Shown here piece after piece: positions 61,401-64,000 of a DNA stretch of 64,000 nucleotides. The DNA comes from Siphonodentalium dalli (taxonomy: Eukaryota > Mollusca > Scaphopoda > Gadilida > Siphonodentaliidae): the NCBI GenBank assembly GCA_032622095.1, contig CP136064.1, positions 248,407,827 through 248,471,826 of the forward strand, read 5' to 3'. Under the pieces are notes generated by a model. The model was not told the origin of the DNA. It did not search any database and saw only the letters and a list, made by a program, of their open reading frames with translations. Position numbers and translations under genes: made by a program. Positions within the stretch are counted from its first letter, which is position 1; each line of letters begins with the position of its first letter.

Positions 61401-63202
61401 TATTTTAATGGTATTTGTCGGTTTTTATGGCCGTTTTGTGATATAATTGACAAAAAATTAATATTCCTTGTGAAATTGGTGGTATTTGGACCAAAAAAAA
61501 AGTCACATTTTGCTATAAAAACACGAGATTAAACACACAAAAAACATTTTCTGTCTCCAGAAAAAGGGCAAGTTCTGCCCCGCTCGCCCTCTCTGCCCCC
61601 CATCTTCCGGTGCGCCTGGGCTGGTGGGAACGGGACTACCCGCCCCCGAGACAACCCGCCCCTATGCTATTTTGGGGGCGGGTTGTCCCGATAAATGAGG
61701 GCGGGTTGTCCCGAAATTGTTAATAGTGATTATGTTATTTTATGTTCTTTGATGATATATTATTAAAGATTTTGATCAACAAAACGTGTGTTTATTCATT
61801 AATTATGTCAATGCGTGGACAGGGATAAAGAATGACACGATGTTTTGACAACTGAACGGCACTTAAAGGTACTCAACCCGTAAAGAGGGTCCCCATCTCA
61901 ACAGATTCCAACAACAACAATCCGATCAGAGGGTCCTATATTACTATTTCTTTGGCTTTGGGGGTAAAAAATATTTGATTCGAATCGAGGAACCCATCAA
62001 ACAAAGCTCAGAGTTATTAGATATTGATTTTTCAAATTTGTTATGTTCTCGAGATGAGTACTGATAACTGCCGTAATCTGCTCTGGATGTGTACTCCAAA
62101 TCTATTCAAACAGACAAGGATGAATAACTCTAAAATCAAGTGGTAATTTTAACGCAATTTTGATTGAGTTCTGGGCCAGATAGTATTCCCGATAATGAAA
62201 AATAATAGATTTCTAAAATCGATATCTAACAAATCTGAGCTTTGATGGGTGACTTCCTCGACTCGAATCAAATATTTTTGACCCCCGAAGCCATTGAAAT
62301 AGTAATTGAGAGGAGTTTTATCGGGTTGAGTACCTTTAAGGTAAGTGAAGACTAATTAAAAGGGGTGCTTTCAAAACAAACATTTGATGCAAATGGTTCA
62401 TTATCACAGTGTGTTATCACAACACTTAGAGATCGGGATTCGATCATCTCACTCGACACAGAATCCCGATCACGTTACACTATCCAGGCCAGGAAGATTA
62501 TAGGGAGTTCTGGGATGATTACATGTCCGATCCACCGAGGTTAACAGCAGCCAGCTTTCTGAAGAAGTGCTCAAACGTCTACGGAACGAAGAAGAGACCG
62601 GCACACTGCAGACAGACACCAGCAGCAGCCCCAAATTAATCATTGTTCGTTTGTTAAACTTATTAAATTTTGTTTTTAATCTTCGTTCATATTCATTCAT
62701 TCCGCTTTTAAATTTCGTTCTTTAAACTTCGTAGTAAATAAACATATTATCGTTGATGCATTTTTGTGTTCATAAGTTATATTATATTACATGTGTATTT
62801 ATTGTTGTCCATGTTGTTAAATCAAATAAAAATATATAAAAAAAACAACCCAGTTTCGTTAAACAAACATCTCATAATCCCCTCACACCTACTAATTAGC
62901 CACTGATTACCGCTAATTGATTTTTGGGGGCGGGTTGTCCGGGGGCGGGTTGTCTCAGAGTGAAAGGGGCGGGTTGTCTCGGGGGCGGGTAGTCACGGAC
63001 CCGGGCTGGTGACCAAGGCACCATCAGGCATCACCCCCCCCCCCCCCAATAATGTTTTCTTACCAGATTCCAGTCCTTCCTGGTTGGAATCTGAATTTGT
63101 ACCACCATCGGGATGTTGCTCTTTATTAGAAAACTGAAATGCTTCAGTTTCGAAGTCTGAATCCGTATTTTCTGTGAACAGCATATGTTGTTTTCGTCCC
63201 AT
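13432..63202 (-). CDS. NOL7: NOL7 nucleolar protein 7, six exons spread over 49.8 kb
   Basis: Joined minus-strand exons 63202-63064, 47625-47453, 43004-42875, 20256-20196, 16510-16389 and 13475-13432 give 669 nt, a 222-residue protein with stop. All junctions have GT/AG borders and agree in phase (1, 0, 1, 2, 1). NOL7 is a small nucleolar protein linked to early ribosome biogenesis. Visible features are an acidic N-terminal half (residues 47-64 DSDEGFDDSDEAPEDVSF, like the human DEFDDEAPEELTF region), a basic helix at about 88-106 (KEKRKKIQEKFAEQK) that could serve as a nucleolar signal, the conserved RLPDDIL at 115-121, a second acidic patch at 147-158, and a C-terminal block (AAEFKQRSLYGKRI, about 191-204) like human AAQAFIHNSLYG. 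Human NOL7 is about 257 residues, so this one is slightly shorter. It ends in a basic tail, LAKRQKKTHR. The family match is from memory. The in-phase six-exon model is strong internal evidence. Confidence 0.87.
13520..14040. mobile_element. foldback MITE family H, copy 2
   Basis: Termini GTGTGTCTGACATTTGCAGA (about 13520) and its inverse, TCTGCAAATGTCAGACACAC (about 14018-14037). Each arm carries the 'gaggtccc.agagggtgaattt' hairpin. The palindrome module 'cattctcttatatatgcgag' sits in the left half at about 13682. Confidence 0.72.
14196..15408 (+). repeat. family B dispersed repeat, copy 1
   Basis: Starts 'aacaagaggtacgctgtcgc' and ends 'cttcaagtcgggggcat'. The interior has several degenerate units with 'gggccataactctg', 'gtggacgaaacccgcgctat' and 'tgctctatcaccatacca', closing with (GGAC)n. 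A second copy lies at 26726-28521. Confidence 0.75.
15568..16326. mobile_element. 759-bp non-autonomous hAT element
   Basis: The termini are CAGGGTTCGCGCTG and CAGCGCGAACCCTG, with a perfect 8-bp target duplication AAGGTCAC (15560-15567 and 16327-16334), diagnostic of the hAT superfamily. No transposase frame is present. The element lies in NOL7 intron 5, 54 bp from exon 5. Confidence 0.88.
16389..16510 (-). CDS. NOL7: NOL7 coding exon 5 (residues 168-209, conserved C-terminal block)
   Basis: The acceptor is TTCTCTGTTTACAG and the donor is GATTCAG followed by GTGGGT. It encodes MIYPKDWGAKAAEFKQRSL and then YGKRISRDS, matching the conserved block near the C-terminus of NOL7 proteins. A 759-bp hAT element starts 54 bp past the donor. 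Confidence 0.85.
17090..17265. mobile_element. foldback MITE family H, internal fragment
   Basis: Contains 'cctcattctgc', 'cccagatggtgac' and 'gcattgtgtcatctgccaat', all parts of family H centres, without recognisable ends. It lies in NOL7 intron 4. Confidence 0.5.
17266..17767 (+). repeat. family A repeat, three units
   Basis: Opens with GGAAGTGTCAATGACACTGT. Units contain 'gaagtttggtgatgat', 'gtctgtagggtgcgccaaag' and 'ccaagatggcc'-like blocks. One unit carries a short internal duplication of 'cactggcggccatgttt'. Confidence 0.7.
17768..18050 (+). repeat. dispersed repeat E, left part of copy 1
   Basis: Matches 48098-48340 ('gtccaatttaagtttacaat', 'tgacccattaatatcaatta'). The right part resumes at about 19183 after an insertion holding family C. 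Confidence 0.6.
18205..19178 (+). repeat. family C repeat, about five ~155-bp units
   Basis: Begins 'acaagaggtggcatcagaga'. The units repeat 'gggccataactctatcaaat', 'ggttttcgaactcgtcc' and 'gttgaagttatcgcgctaac'. It closes with a (GCCC)n run and the small inverted pair 'agtcgagtttt / aaaactcgact'. Confidence 0.72.
19183..19775 (+). repeat. dispersed repeat E, right part of copy 1
   Basis: Matches 48350-49155, including 'taacacataagattttggac', 'aaccaaatttggtgtgg' and the end 'ggtatgggtaaacataaaaa'. Lies in NOL7 intron 4. Confidence 0.6.
19776..20195. other. unique-looking NOL7 intron 4 sequence
   Basis: No further exon or known repeat was recognised. Short 'gtatcgtatcat' duplications occur near 19940-19990. 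Confidence 0.35.
20196..20256 (-). CDS. NOL7: NOL7 coding exon 4, 61-nt microexon (residues 148-168)
   Basis: A good polypyrimidine acceptor (CATTTCTCATTCCAG) and a consensus donor (AGCAG followed by GTAAGA) bound a 61-nt exon. Only one frame is open: DTEIYGSDEENDFIPVGDS. It is acidic, in keeping with the middle of NOL7. The exon lies about 22.6 kb from exon 3 and 3.7 kb from exon 5. Confidence 0.8.
20257..21125. other. NOL7 intron 3 sequence with no recognised element
   Basis: AT-rich. Overlapping open frames on both strands (20536-21016) have no recognisable motif and contradict each other. Confidence 0.35.
21130..21410 (+). mobile_element. LINE 3' end fragment
   Basis: The block 'gatcatgacatgaatctcta', then 'gtagagatcatattca' and 'gtacaaaacctgggaact', matches the 3' end of the large minus-strand LINE at 53040-52870 in inverted orientation. 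The upstream coding trace is frame-broken. Confidence 0.65.
21595..21730 (+). mobile_element. TTAA element family K, fragment
   Basis: Carries 'tactatttctttggcttggg', 'atttgatttgagtcaagga' and 'cccatcaaagctcagagtta', as in the intact family K copies. The right half is missing. Confidence 0.55.
22080..22830 (+). repeat. three tandem ~155-bp units, first one hosting the 392-bp MITE
   Basis: Units share 'cctcagatgac(t/c)taaa', 'attatcagct' and 'gaatatgtgg'-like blocks (near 22095/22520, 22620 and 22745). The third unit has an uninterrupted 'aaatgacttaaaggcac', equal to the empty target of the MITE in the first unit. Confidence 0.65.
22114..22505 (-). mobile_element. 392-bp piggyBac-like MITE, copy 2
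   Basis: Flanked by perfect TTAA duplications (22110-22113, 22506-22509). The termini are CCCTTTACCCAACA and TGTTGGGTAAAGGG. It is the same length as the copy at 4156-4547, in the opposite orientation, with only scattered differences seen by eye. The two internal palindromes are at about 22264-22332 and 22412-22480. Lies in NOL7 intron 3. Confidence 0.88.
22954..23208. mobile_element. foldback MITE family H, 255 bp, double hairpin
   Basis: Ends CAAGCCTTGAAATAGTGTGT and the complement, with flanking 9-bp near-identical duplications GTCTATGGT / GTCTGTGGT (22945-22953, 23209-23217). Each half contains its own hairpin ('gagggt.aattta...aaattcaccctc'), so it is a palindrome made of two palindromes. 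The 9-bp duplication and long arms suggest a Mutator-type origin, but this is only suggestive. Confidence 0.78.
23429..23561. repeat. 133-bp hairpin
   Basis: ATGGATGTTGATTT at the left end and AAATCAACATCCAT at the right end pair. The stem continues through 'gcattccata' and 'gttggtctgatattt' with a loop near 'tttcgt' and an asymmetric bulge of about 12 nt on the right arm. It could be a solo MITE or a small-RNA-type precursor. Confidence 0.6.
23743..24203. mobile_element. foldback MITE family H, 461 bp
   Basis: Ends CAAGCCTGAGTTTAGTGTGC and GCACACTAAACTCAGACTTG, each followed inward by a 'gcagaat.g.g..ccccagag' hairpin. The centre of about 210 bp matches that of copy 1 at 3715-4090. Confidence 0.75.
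24815..25028. mobile_element. 214-bp foldback MITE flanked by TTAA
   Basis: 'gggtactgtacactaaat' at the left and 'atttagtgtacagtagtacc' at the right are inverted, followed inward by 'gggaccatc' and 'tatactcaacaga' and their complements. TTAA lies on each side (near 24810 and 25029). Confidence 0.7.
26726..28521 (+). repeat. family B repeat, copy 2, nested in family A
   Basis: Same ends as copy 1 ('aacaagaggtacgctgtcgc' ... 'gtcgggggcat'). It is itself split by a family A element at 27095-28125, after which it continues with 'aaaaagggccataactctgg'. Confidence 0.78.
27095..28125 (+). repeat. family A element nested inside family B
   Basis: Begins ATGAAAGTGTCAATGACACT and ends AAAGTTGAGAT. Contains about six ~160-bp units of the 'cgttcccatctacatgtca' subtype, closest to the 8270-9996 array. 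Confidence 0.78.
28721..29370. other. unassigned NOL7 intron 3 sequence
   Basis: AT-rich. No motif, hairpin or repeat was recognised. Confidence 0.3.
29371..29650 (+). repeat. family A repeat fragment
   Basis: 'gatagctcccatctagaggt', 'gcatgtagggtgtgccaaag' and 'aaaagagtaaaattcaagat' mark about two degenerate units without the family's termini. Confidence 0.55.
29651..30272. other. very AT-rich unassigned sequence
   Basis: Many 'gtaattg/gtattt' runs, low complexity. No gene or transposon ends recognised. Confidence 0.3.
30275..32353. mobile_element. 2.08-kb TA-flanked element with family T ends
   Basis: Left end CAGTAATGCCCTAAATAATC and right end GGGCATTACTG preceded by 'gaggagtcaattactta', with TA on each side (30273-30274, 32354-32355). 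The first 160 bp form a foldback. The remaining 1.9 kb is unique here and holds no recognisable transposase. It has a THAP-like start (31024) and two degenerate 'gaac.ctctttattgtct' repeats at about 31115 and 31235. It is a candidate longer relative of the 213-bp foldback. Confidence 0.65.
31024..31113 (+). pseudogene. 29-codon frame resembling the start of a THAP zinc finger
   Basis: Reads MPSRCSVFGCGRASDPLLST and a few more codons before a stop. An N-terminal Met followed by a C-x4-C pair resembles the beginning of THAP domains, which occur in P-element and other transposases. The rest of a C2CH finger is absent in frame. Resemblance only. Confidence 0.2.
32405..32743 (+). other. 112-codon open frame ending in family T sequence
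   Basis: The frame runs between the 2.08-kb TA element and a solo family T arm, and its last 17 codons are the arm itself. I do not recognise the protein. It contains TTTQLSDNISQGVPELLQPI, which looks protein-like, but no start context, splice site or domain supports it. Confidence 0.2.
32694..32824. mobile_element. family T foldback, partial copy
   Basis: Two inverted halves of the arm ('gagagctttccgatgaatgg' and complement) meet at 32752, then 'gattacttagagcattactg' followed by TA ends the copy. The outer left terminus is missing. Confidence 0.65.
32830..33300. other. low-complexity A/T sequence
   Basis: Three degenerate ~100-bp units with 'ttagattg(a/g)actncttgctcaatt' separated by A/T runs (33040-33240). 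No gene. Confidence 0.45.
33310..33850 (-). repeat. dispersed repeat F, inverted copy 2
   Basis: Minus-strand match to bases 36-430. It is followed by 'caaccaaatttggttgaaat' with 'ccaggggtctgggag', which is found inverted near 46150-46180. Confidence 0.5.
33851..34905. other. unassigned NOL7 intron 3 sequence
   Basis: No element ends, exons or hairpins were recognised. Open frames are short and without motif. Confidence 0.3.
35828..37304. mobile_element. 1.48-kb TA-flanked transposon, nested
   Basis: Termini CCGTACTGACCCG and CGGGTCAGTACGG, with TA on both sides (35826-35827, 37305-37306). The subterminal 'gtgtttaagccca' repeat is present in both orientations. No recognisable transposase. 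Confidence 0.75.
37945..38042. repeat. short imperfect palindrome
   Basis: 'tacctatggtttctcgaata' pairs with 'tattcgggaaaccataggta' across about 50 bp. It may be a MITE remnant. Confidence 0.45.
38216..38334. mobile_element. 119-bp family T single-arm copy
   Basis: Starts CAGTAATGCCCTAATTAATC, ends GAGAGCATTACTG, TA on each side (38214-38215, 38335-38336). It contains one full arm plus the tip of the other, so it is an internal-deletion form of the 213-bp foldback. Confidence 0.78.
38620..39250 (+). pseudogene. decayed protein-coding segment inside the 4.8-kb element
   Basis: A 70-codon frame (38646-38858) reads RIGEKFTVDEAMFDVQIKHY and continues to KKFKFSTPIRSK. Further protein-like traces in shifted frames follow, for example VVSLMPGVLSEMKKAGLQ near 39110-39165. 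I do not recognise the family. The position at the centre of a transposon suggests the remains of its own gene. Confidence 0.35.
40782..41215. other. unassigned AT-rich sequence
   Basis: Nothing recognised. A lone half of the 'tatataagagaatgcactgg' palindrome module lies at 41233-41253. Confidence 0.35.
41256..42365 (+). mobile_element. GC-rich retroelement fragment with gag/ORF1-like frames
   Basis: Two overlapping frames, 41336-42157 and 41752-42369, look like one protein split by a frameshift near 41750. The first holds DIANWTLQSSRGYLTLCVEF and a basic stretch KKKTPSKRRRDAARRAKWKS, a 'Lys-Thr-Pro-Ser-Lys-Arg-Arg-Arg-Asp' block I associate with ORF1/gag-like proteins of metazoan retroelements. 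The second continues with a Pro/Glu-rich linker and a coiled coil (about residues 97-140, QQQREETEKWKAEWEKQKEE). No RNA-binding zinc knuckle or reverse transcriptase follows, and the unit stops near 'agccccccaaatcacttcat'. Base composition is clearly richer in G+C than the surroundings, which suggests a recent arrival. Class uncertain. Confidence 0.5.
42370..42870. other. NOL7 intron 3, sequence before exon 3 boundary
   Basis: No repeat or exon recognised. AT-rich, with several T runs. Confidence 0.35.
42875..43004 (-). CDS. NOL7: NOL7 coding exon 3 (residues 105-147 plus one base)
   Basis: The acceptor is TGCATCTTTCAG. The exon encodes KKKLEALSQKRLPDDILNDL and then a Lys/Pro-rich linker. 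KRLPDDIL corresponds to KLLPDTIL in the human protein. The donor is the weak GAAG followed by GTTCGG. I chose it because it is the site that leaves the one-base overhang exon 4 needs. The stronger-looking GTAGTT a few bases downstream would put exon 4 into a frame with a stop. Confidence 0.82.
43110..44961 (+). mobile_element. Helitron-like composite element
   Basis: The 5' end TCTATTATATATTTTGG runs into a (TG)n tract typical of Helitron heads. The 3' end has a hairpin CCGCC-AGT-GGCGG (44936-44948), then CTAG at 44958-44961 followed by T, giving an A/T insertion site. A second head-type end (TCTAATATATATATTTGG) starts at 44134, directly after another CTAG (44130-44133), so two units stand head to tail. 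The interior has several degenerate units with 'gacctgaccttgaccttcaa', 'aggtcaaatcgggtaaaac' and 'tacttttgtccggg'. No Rep/helicase gene, so non-autonomous. Confidence 0.72.
44962..46100. repeat. dispersed low-identity repeats in NOL7 intron 2
   Basis: Two degenerate units with 'gaacacccataccaaatttc' / 'gaacatccataccaaatttc' (about 45250 and 45425). The rest is unassigned. Confidence 0.4.
46100..46820 (+). repeat. dispersed repeat with (GGAC) tail
   Basis: 'cagaccctggactgatttca' and 'accaaatttggtgtt' at the start, several 'gacccagtga' units, then 'gacggacagatggacggacg'. The opening matches inverted sequence near 33740-33790. Confidence 0.5.
46821..47415 (-). repeat. dispersed repeat D, inverted copy
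   Basis: The two units 'aaattttctaagtcgaaaag' with 'ggttaataactccgtcaaaa' and 'catctatatacatgttgcac' match 1150-1335 in reverse. It ends 'ttcagaaagtcgggggac'. Confidence 0.6.
47453..47625 (-). CDS. NOL7: NOL7 coding exon 2 (residues 47-104)
   Basis: The acceptor is TTTTTACAG at 47634-47626. The exon opens with the acidic run DSDEGFDDSDEAPEDV and continues into a predicted charged helix ending KEKRKKIQEKFAEQK. This is the segment that best identifies the gene as NOL7. The donor is AAA followed by GTAGGC, leaving phase 0. A foldback MITE fragment related to the 392-bp element lies only about 60 bp upstream in intron 1. Confidence 0.88.
47655..47825. mobile_element. relative of the 392-bp hairpin MITE, partial
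   Basis: 'aataaccctttcatgacgga' starts like a TTAA-class left end. The palindrome module (about 47705-47772) and an AT-rich spacer with 'caattgttaaaaaatataag' follow, as in the centre of the 392-bp element. The right half is missing. It begins about 30 bp upstream of exon 2 on the minus strand. Confidence 0.55.
48098..49155 (+). repeat. dispersed repeat E, copy 2
   Basis: Largely contiguous counterpart of 17768-18050 plus 19183-19775, ending 'tatgggtaaacataaaaatg' after a (GGAC)n tract. Contains 'aagagccataactctgtaac' units. Confidence 0.6.
49271..50720 (+). repeat. family A element, interrupted
   Basis: Starts ATGAAAGTGTCTATGACAAT, with units of the 'gaagtttggtgatgatcgg' type at 49370-49800 and 50255-50720. 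The 450 bp between (49801-50254) is unrelated and unassigned. The 3' terminus is missing. Confidence 0.65.
50725..52980. other. unassigned NOL7 intron 1 sequence with poly-C tracts
   Basis: No exon or transposon ends were recognised. Cytosine homopolymers lie near 52065-52090 and 52308-52330. Open frames in the C-rich region encode only Pro runs. Confidence 0.4.
54185..55201. mobile_element. 1017-bp DNA transposon with 6-bp target duplication in the LINE
   Basis: Flanked by ATGAAC on both sides (54179-54184, 55202-55207). Termini CAGGTCTGGAAATCT and its imperfect inverse ending GCCAGCCCTG. Removing the element and one ATGAAC restores the LINE frame (SLNSGTVPSDWKVAI), which confirms the borders. 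Subterminal inverted 'aggcgggct' blocks on the left and 'aggagggct' blocks on the right mirror each other. The CAGG-type ends suggest a hAT relative, although 6 bp is not the usual hAT duplication. Confidence 0.82.
57690..59327 (+). repeat. minisatellite, ~41-43-bp unit, forward block
   Basis: Many degenerate units built around 'ggtatacagggagtgactgt', then 'atggtcatg' and 'gtgaggtg'. Open frames on either strand here are repeat artefacts (His/Thr/Tyr-rich). Confidence 0.85.
59328..59458. mobile_element. 131-bp inverted-repeat element at the minisatellite switch point
   Basis: GGGTGGCTATCGCTTTCCAC at 59328-59347 and its exact complement at 59439-59458 bound a unique centre of about 90 bp. The minisatellite runs forward on its left and inverted on its right. 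Confidence 0.72.
59459..59940 (-). repeat. minisatellite, inverted block
   Basis: The same unit as at 57690-59327, read on the minus strand: 'catgaccata.agtcact', 'tgtatac', 'cacctcac'. About eleven units. Confidence 0.82.
61626..63002. mobile_element. 1377-bp transposon with 'acccgcccccgagacaaccc' ends, nested in the hAT MITE
   Basis: A perfect 8-bp duplication GGGCTGGT lies at 61618-61625 and 63003-63010. The ends are GGGAACGGGACTACCCGCCC and GGGTCCGTGACTACCCGCCC (inverted), followed by the same 'cgagacaacccgcccc' on both sides. GG-type ends with an 8-bp duplication fit Merlin-like elements, but hAT is not excluded. It contains a family K element and no transposase. Confidence 0.85.
61867..62335. 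mobile_element. TTAA-flanked element family K, 469 bp, nested
   Basis: TTAA at 61863-61866 and 62336-62339. Termini AGGTACTCAACCCG and CGGGTTGAGTACCT. Largely the same as 12413-12891. Third level of nesting (LINE, hAT MITE, 1377-bp element, this one). Confidence 0.82.
63064..63202 (-). CDS. NOL7: NOL7 coding exon 1 (residues 1-46 plus one base)
   Basis: The chosen start is the ATG at 63202-63200, giving MGRKQHMLFTENTDSDFE. It has A at -3 and G at +4, a good Kozak context. An in-frame upstream Met at 63355 would add 51 residues of unremarkable sequence and is less likely. The exon ends at GAATCTG followed by GTAAGA, a strong donor, with one extra base that joins exon 2 to make Asp47. The encoded segment is acidic and Ser-rich. 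A poly-C tract and LINE remnants begin only about 20 bp inside intron 1. Confidence 0.8.
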
Positions 63203-63500
63203 GATTTTCACGTTTTTCTTCTTTCCGGTGGGCGTACTCGATTGTAATTCGTATTTGGTCGAATTGATCCACAGTCGATATTGAACGACCAATGTATTTC
63301 GTGGAAGGGAGCCAGACAACATGAGGGCACTACGGGTTCCAGATAAAACGCACATACATTTTCAATGTACTAATTATATTTCATTCCGTTTGTGTGGTAG
63401 AAAAATAATGTATGCTACGGTAAAATAATGTATACTGAAATCTCACTCTTCAACGAACTTCCGGGTCTAGCGTTTGGTAGTGGTCTCTATTATTTGTGAC
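63203..63500 (-). promoter_or_regulatory. probable NOL7 5' UTR and promoter, with ETS-type motif
   Basis: This unique sequence lies upstream of the NOL7 start. On the minus strand CCGGAAGT (63464-63457) is an exact ETS/GABP-type core about 255 bp before the ATG, a motif common in promoters of ubiquitously expressed genes. No clear TATA box was found. The transcription start cannot be set from sequence. Confidence 0.4.
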
Positions 63501-64000
63501 CAGCATTTTAAACTGCAAAATTATGTCTTCATTGTCCATGACATAAATTAATTATTTGACATTGAGCAGAAAACTGTGATATTTGCACGGCTAGACTTAG
63601 GATGATAATATCTAATATCAATTAACGTAAGTCAACAAGTTGTGGAGTAACTTACCATGAGTTATTAAGTCTGTTTTAAACGAGAATAGTTTATTGTCGG
63701 TGCAAACTTGACAACAACACTGAGTCTGACCAATCTGACATCCAATGGCAATGATTGATGTTCCAATAAGAGCTGAAACGGTTAGACGGTTAGCATCCGG
63801 TTAGCGGCGTAACCTGTTAGAAAAAAATTAACCGGACGTAACAGCATCCCGTTGTCAGTTGAATGTGAACGTGAATAATCCTCAAAATATTAGGTTAAAT
63901 GATGCAAAACTAATACTAAATCCCGTGTCACCGATAGTAGAGTGCAATGCAAGCATTAATTGGTACACGCGGTAGTATCAGATACTTAGTAGCAATTCTC
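63501..64000. other. unique sequence upstream of NOL7
   Basis: No open frame or repeat was recognised. A GTAAGT donor-like site on the plus strand at 63627 could belong to a divergent transcript, but nothing else supports it. Confidence 0.3.

Larger units (their letters stand above)
61275..63008. mobile_element. hAT MITE (about 349 bp) split by a nested element
   Basis: A perfect 8-bp duplication GTGACCAA lies at 61267-61274 and 63009-63016. Termini CAGGGGCGCTGGAAG and, inverted, CAGCCCAGGCGCACCGGAAG. The right end is interrupted at 61626 by the next element, so the hAT copy is the older of the two. Confidence 0.85.
52860..63045 (-). mobile_element. non-LTR retrotransposon (LINE), minus strand, split by later insertions
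   Basis: Minus-strand pieces read in order. The endonuclease part is at 61170-60918 (IIWAKLVIPGSKNIHVASYY, then WIHGDFNIP with the GDFN motif) and continues at 56270-55946 (ending LPSLGTSDHD, the SDH motif). The reverse transcriptase part is at 55900-53556 (MDFSKAFDKVDH; SGVPQGYVLGPCLFLIYTND; LFADDT). The C-terminal part is at 53444-53019 (LEYCSSIWDPWQQYLSDKVE, then VQRRAA). This order is that of CR1/Jockey-type LINEs. It is broken by stop codons and frameshifts (for example between 53955 and 53783) and cannot be active. Three insertions split it: 54185-55201, about 56275-60918, and 61275-63008. The 3' end lies near 52870. The 5' trace reaches about 63040, next to the donor of NOL7 exon 1. 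Confidence 0.85.

Noticed and set aside
63600-63660. Plus-strand GTAAGT after 'tcaattaac' as the first exon of a divergent gene
   Set aside because: A single donor-like motif in AT-rich DNA with no coding potential nearby is not enough.

Overview
The window looks like AT-rich nuclear DNA from a marine invertebrate. Dispersed repeats containing 'gggccataactctg', followed by runs of (GGAC)n, recall lophotrochozoan, especially molluscan, genomes. That placement is from memory and only moderately secure. Nothing bacterial or organellar is visible. Almost all of the sequence is transposable elements and their debris. Nearly all of the listed open reading frames are accidental or lie in repeats.

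One gene dominates. On the minus strand, six exons between 63202 and 13432 join in phase, each with GT/AG borders, into a 222-residue protein that I recognise as the nucleolar protein NOL7. Its 669 coding nucleotides are spread over about 49.8 kb, so introns make up nearly 99% of the gene. Intron 1 is about 15.4 kb and intron 3 about 22.6 kb. A second gene, also on the minus strand, is represented only by a first coding exon at 6416-6267 with an EF-hand-like helix-loop-helix.

Layout. 1-6200: dispersed repeats, a 392-bp TTAA/ATAA-type MITE and two tandem tRNA-derived SINEs. 6267-6416: EF-hand exon. 6800-12900: satellite-like family A array, a LINE 3' end, a SINE and a TTAA element. 12900-13475: NOL7 last exon, with a 213-bp foldback in its probable 3' UTR. 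13500-16510: MITE, family B repeat, a hAT element and NOL7 exon 5. 16500-20256: repeats and exon 4. 20257-42874 (intron 3): the second 392-bp MITE, foldbacks, three-level nested repeats, a TA-flanked 2.1-kb element, a 4.8-kb element with long inverted ends and a GC-rich retroelement gag/ORF1-like fragment. 42875-43004: exon 3. 43110-44961: Helitron-like composite. 45000-47450: repeats. 47453-47625: exon 2. 48000-52980: repeats and unassigned AT-rich DNA. 52985-63050: one LINE on the minus strand, split by at least three later insertions, including a 4.6-kb foldback whose core is a minisatellite that reverses orientation. 63064-63202: NOL7 exon 1. 63203-64000: its probable promoter.

The window therefore shows a small housekeeping-type gene that has apparently kept its reading frame and exon phases while its introns filled with nested DNA transposons, LINEs, Helitrons and satellite-like arrays. 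I see no pathway or operon. The most unusual items are the orientation-switching minisatellite foldback, the paired 392-bp hairpin MITEs, the paired YY1-like motifs in family A repeats and the foldback in the NOL7 3' UTR.
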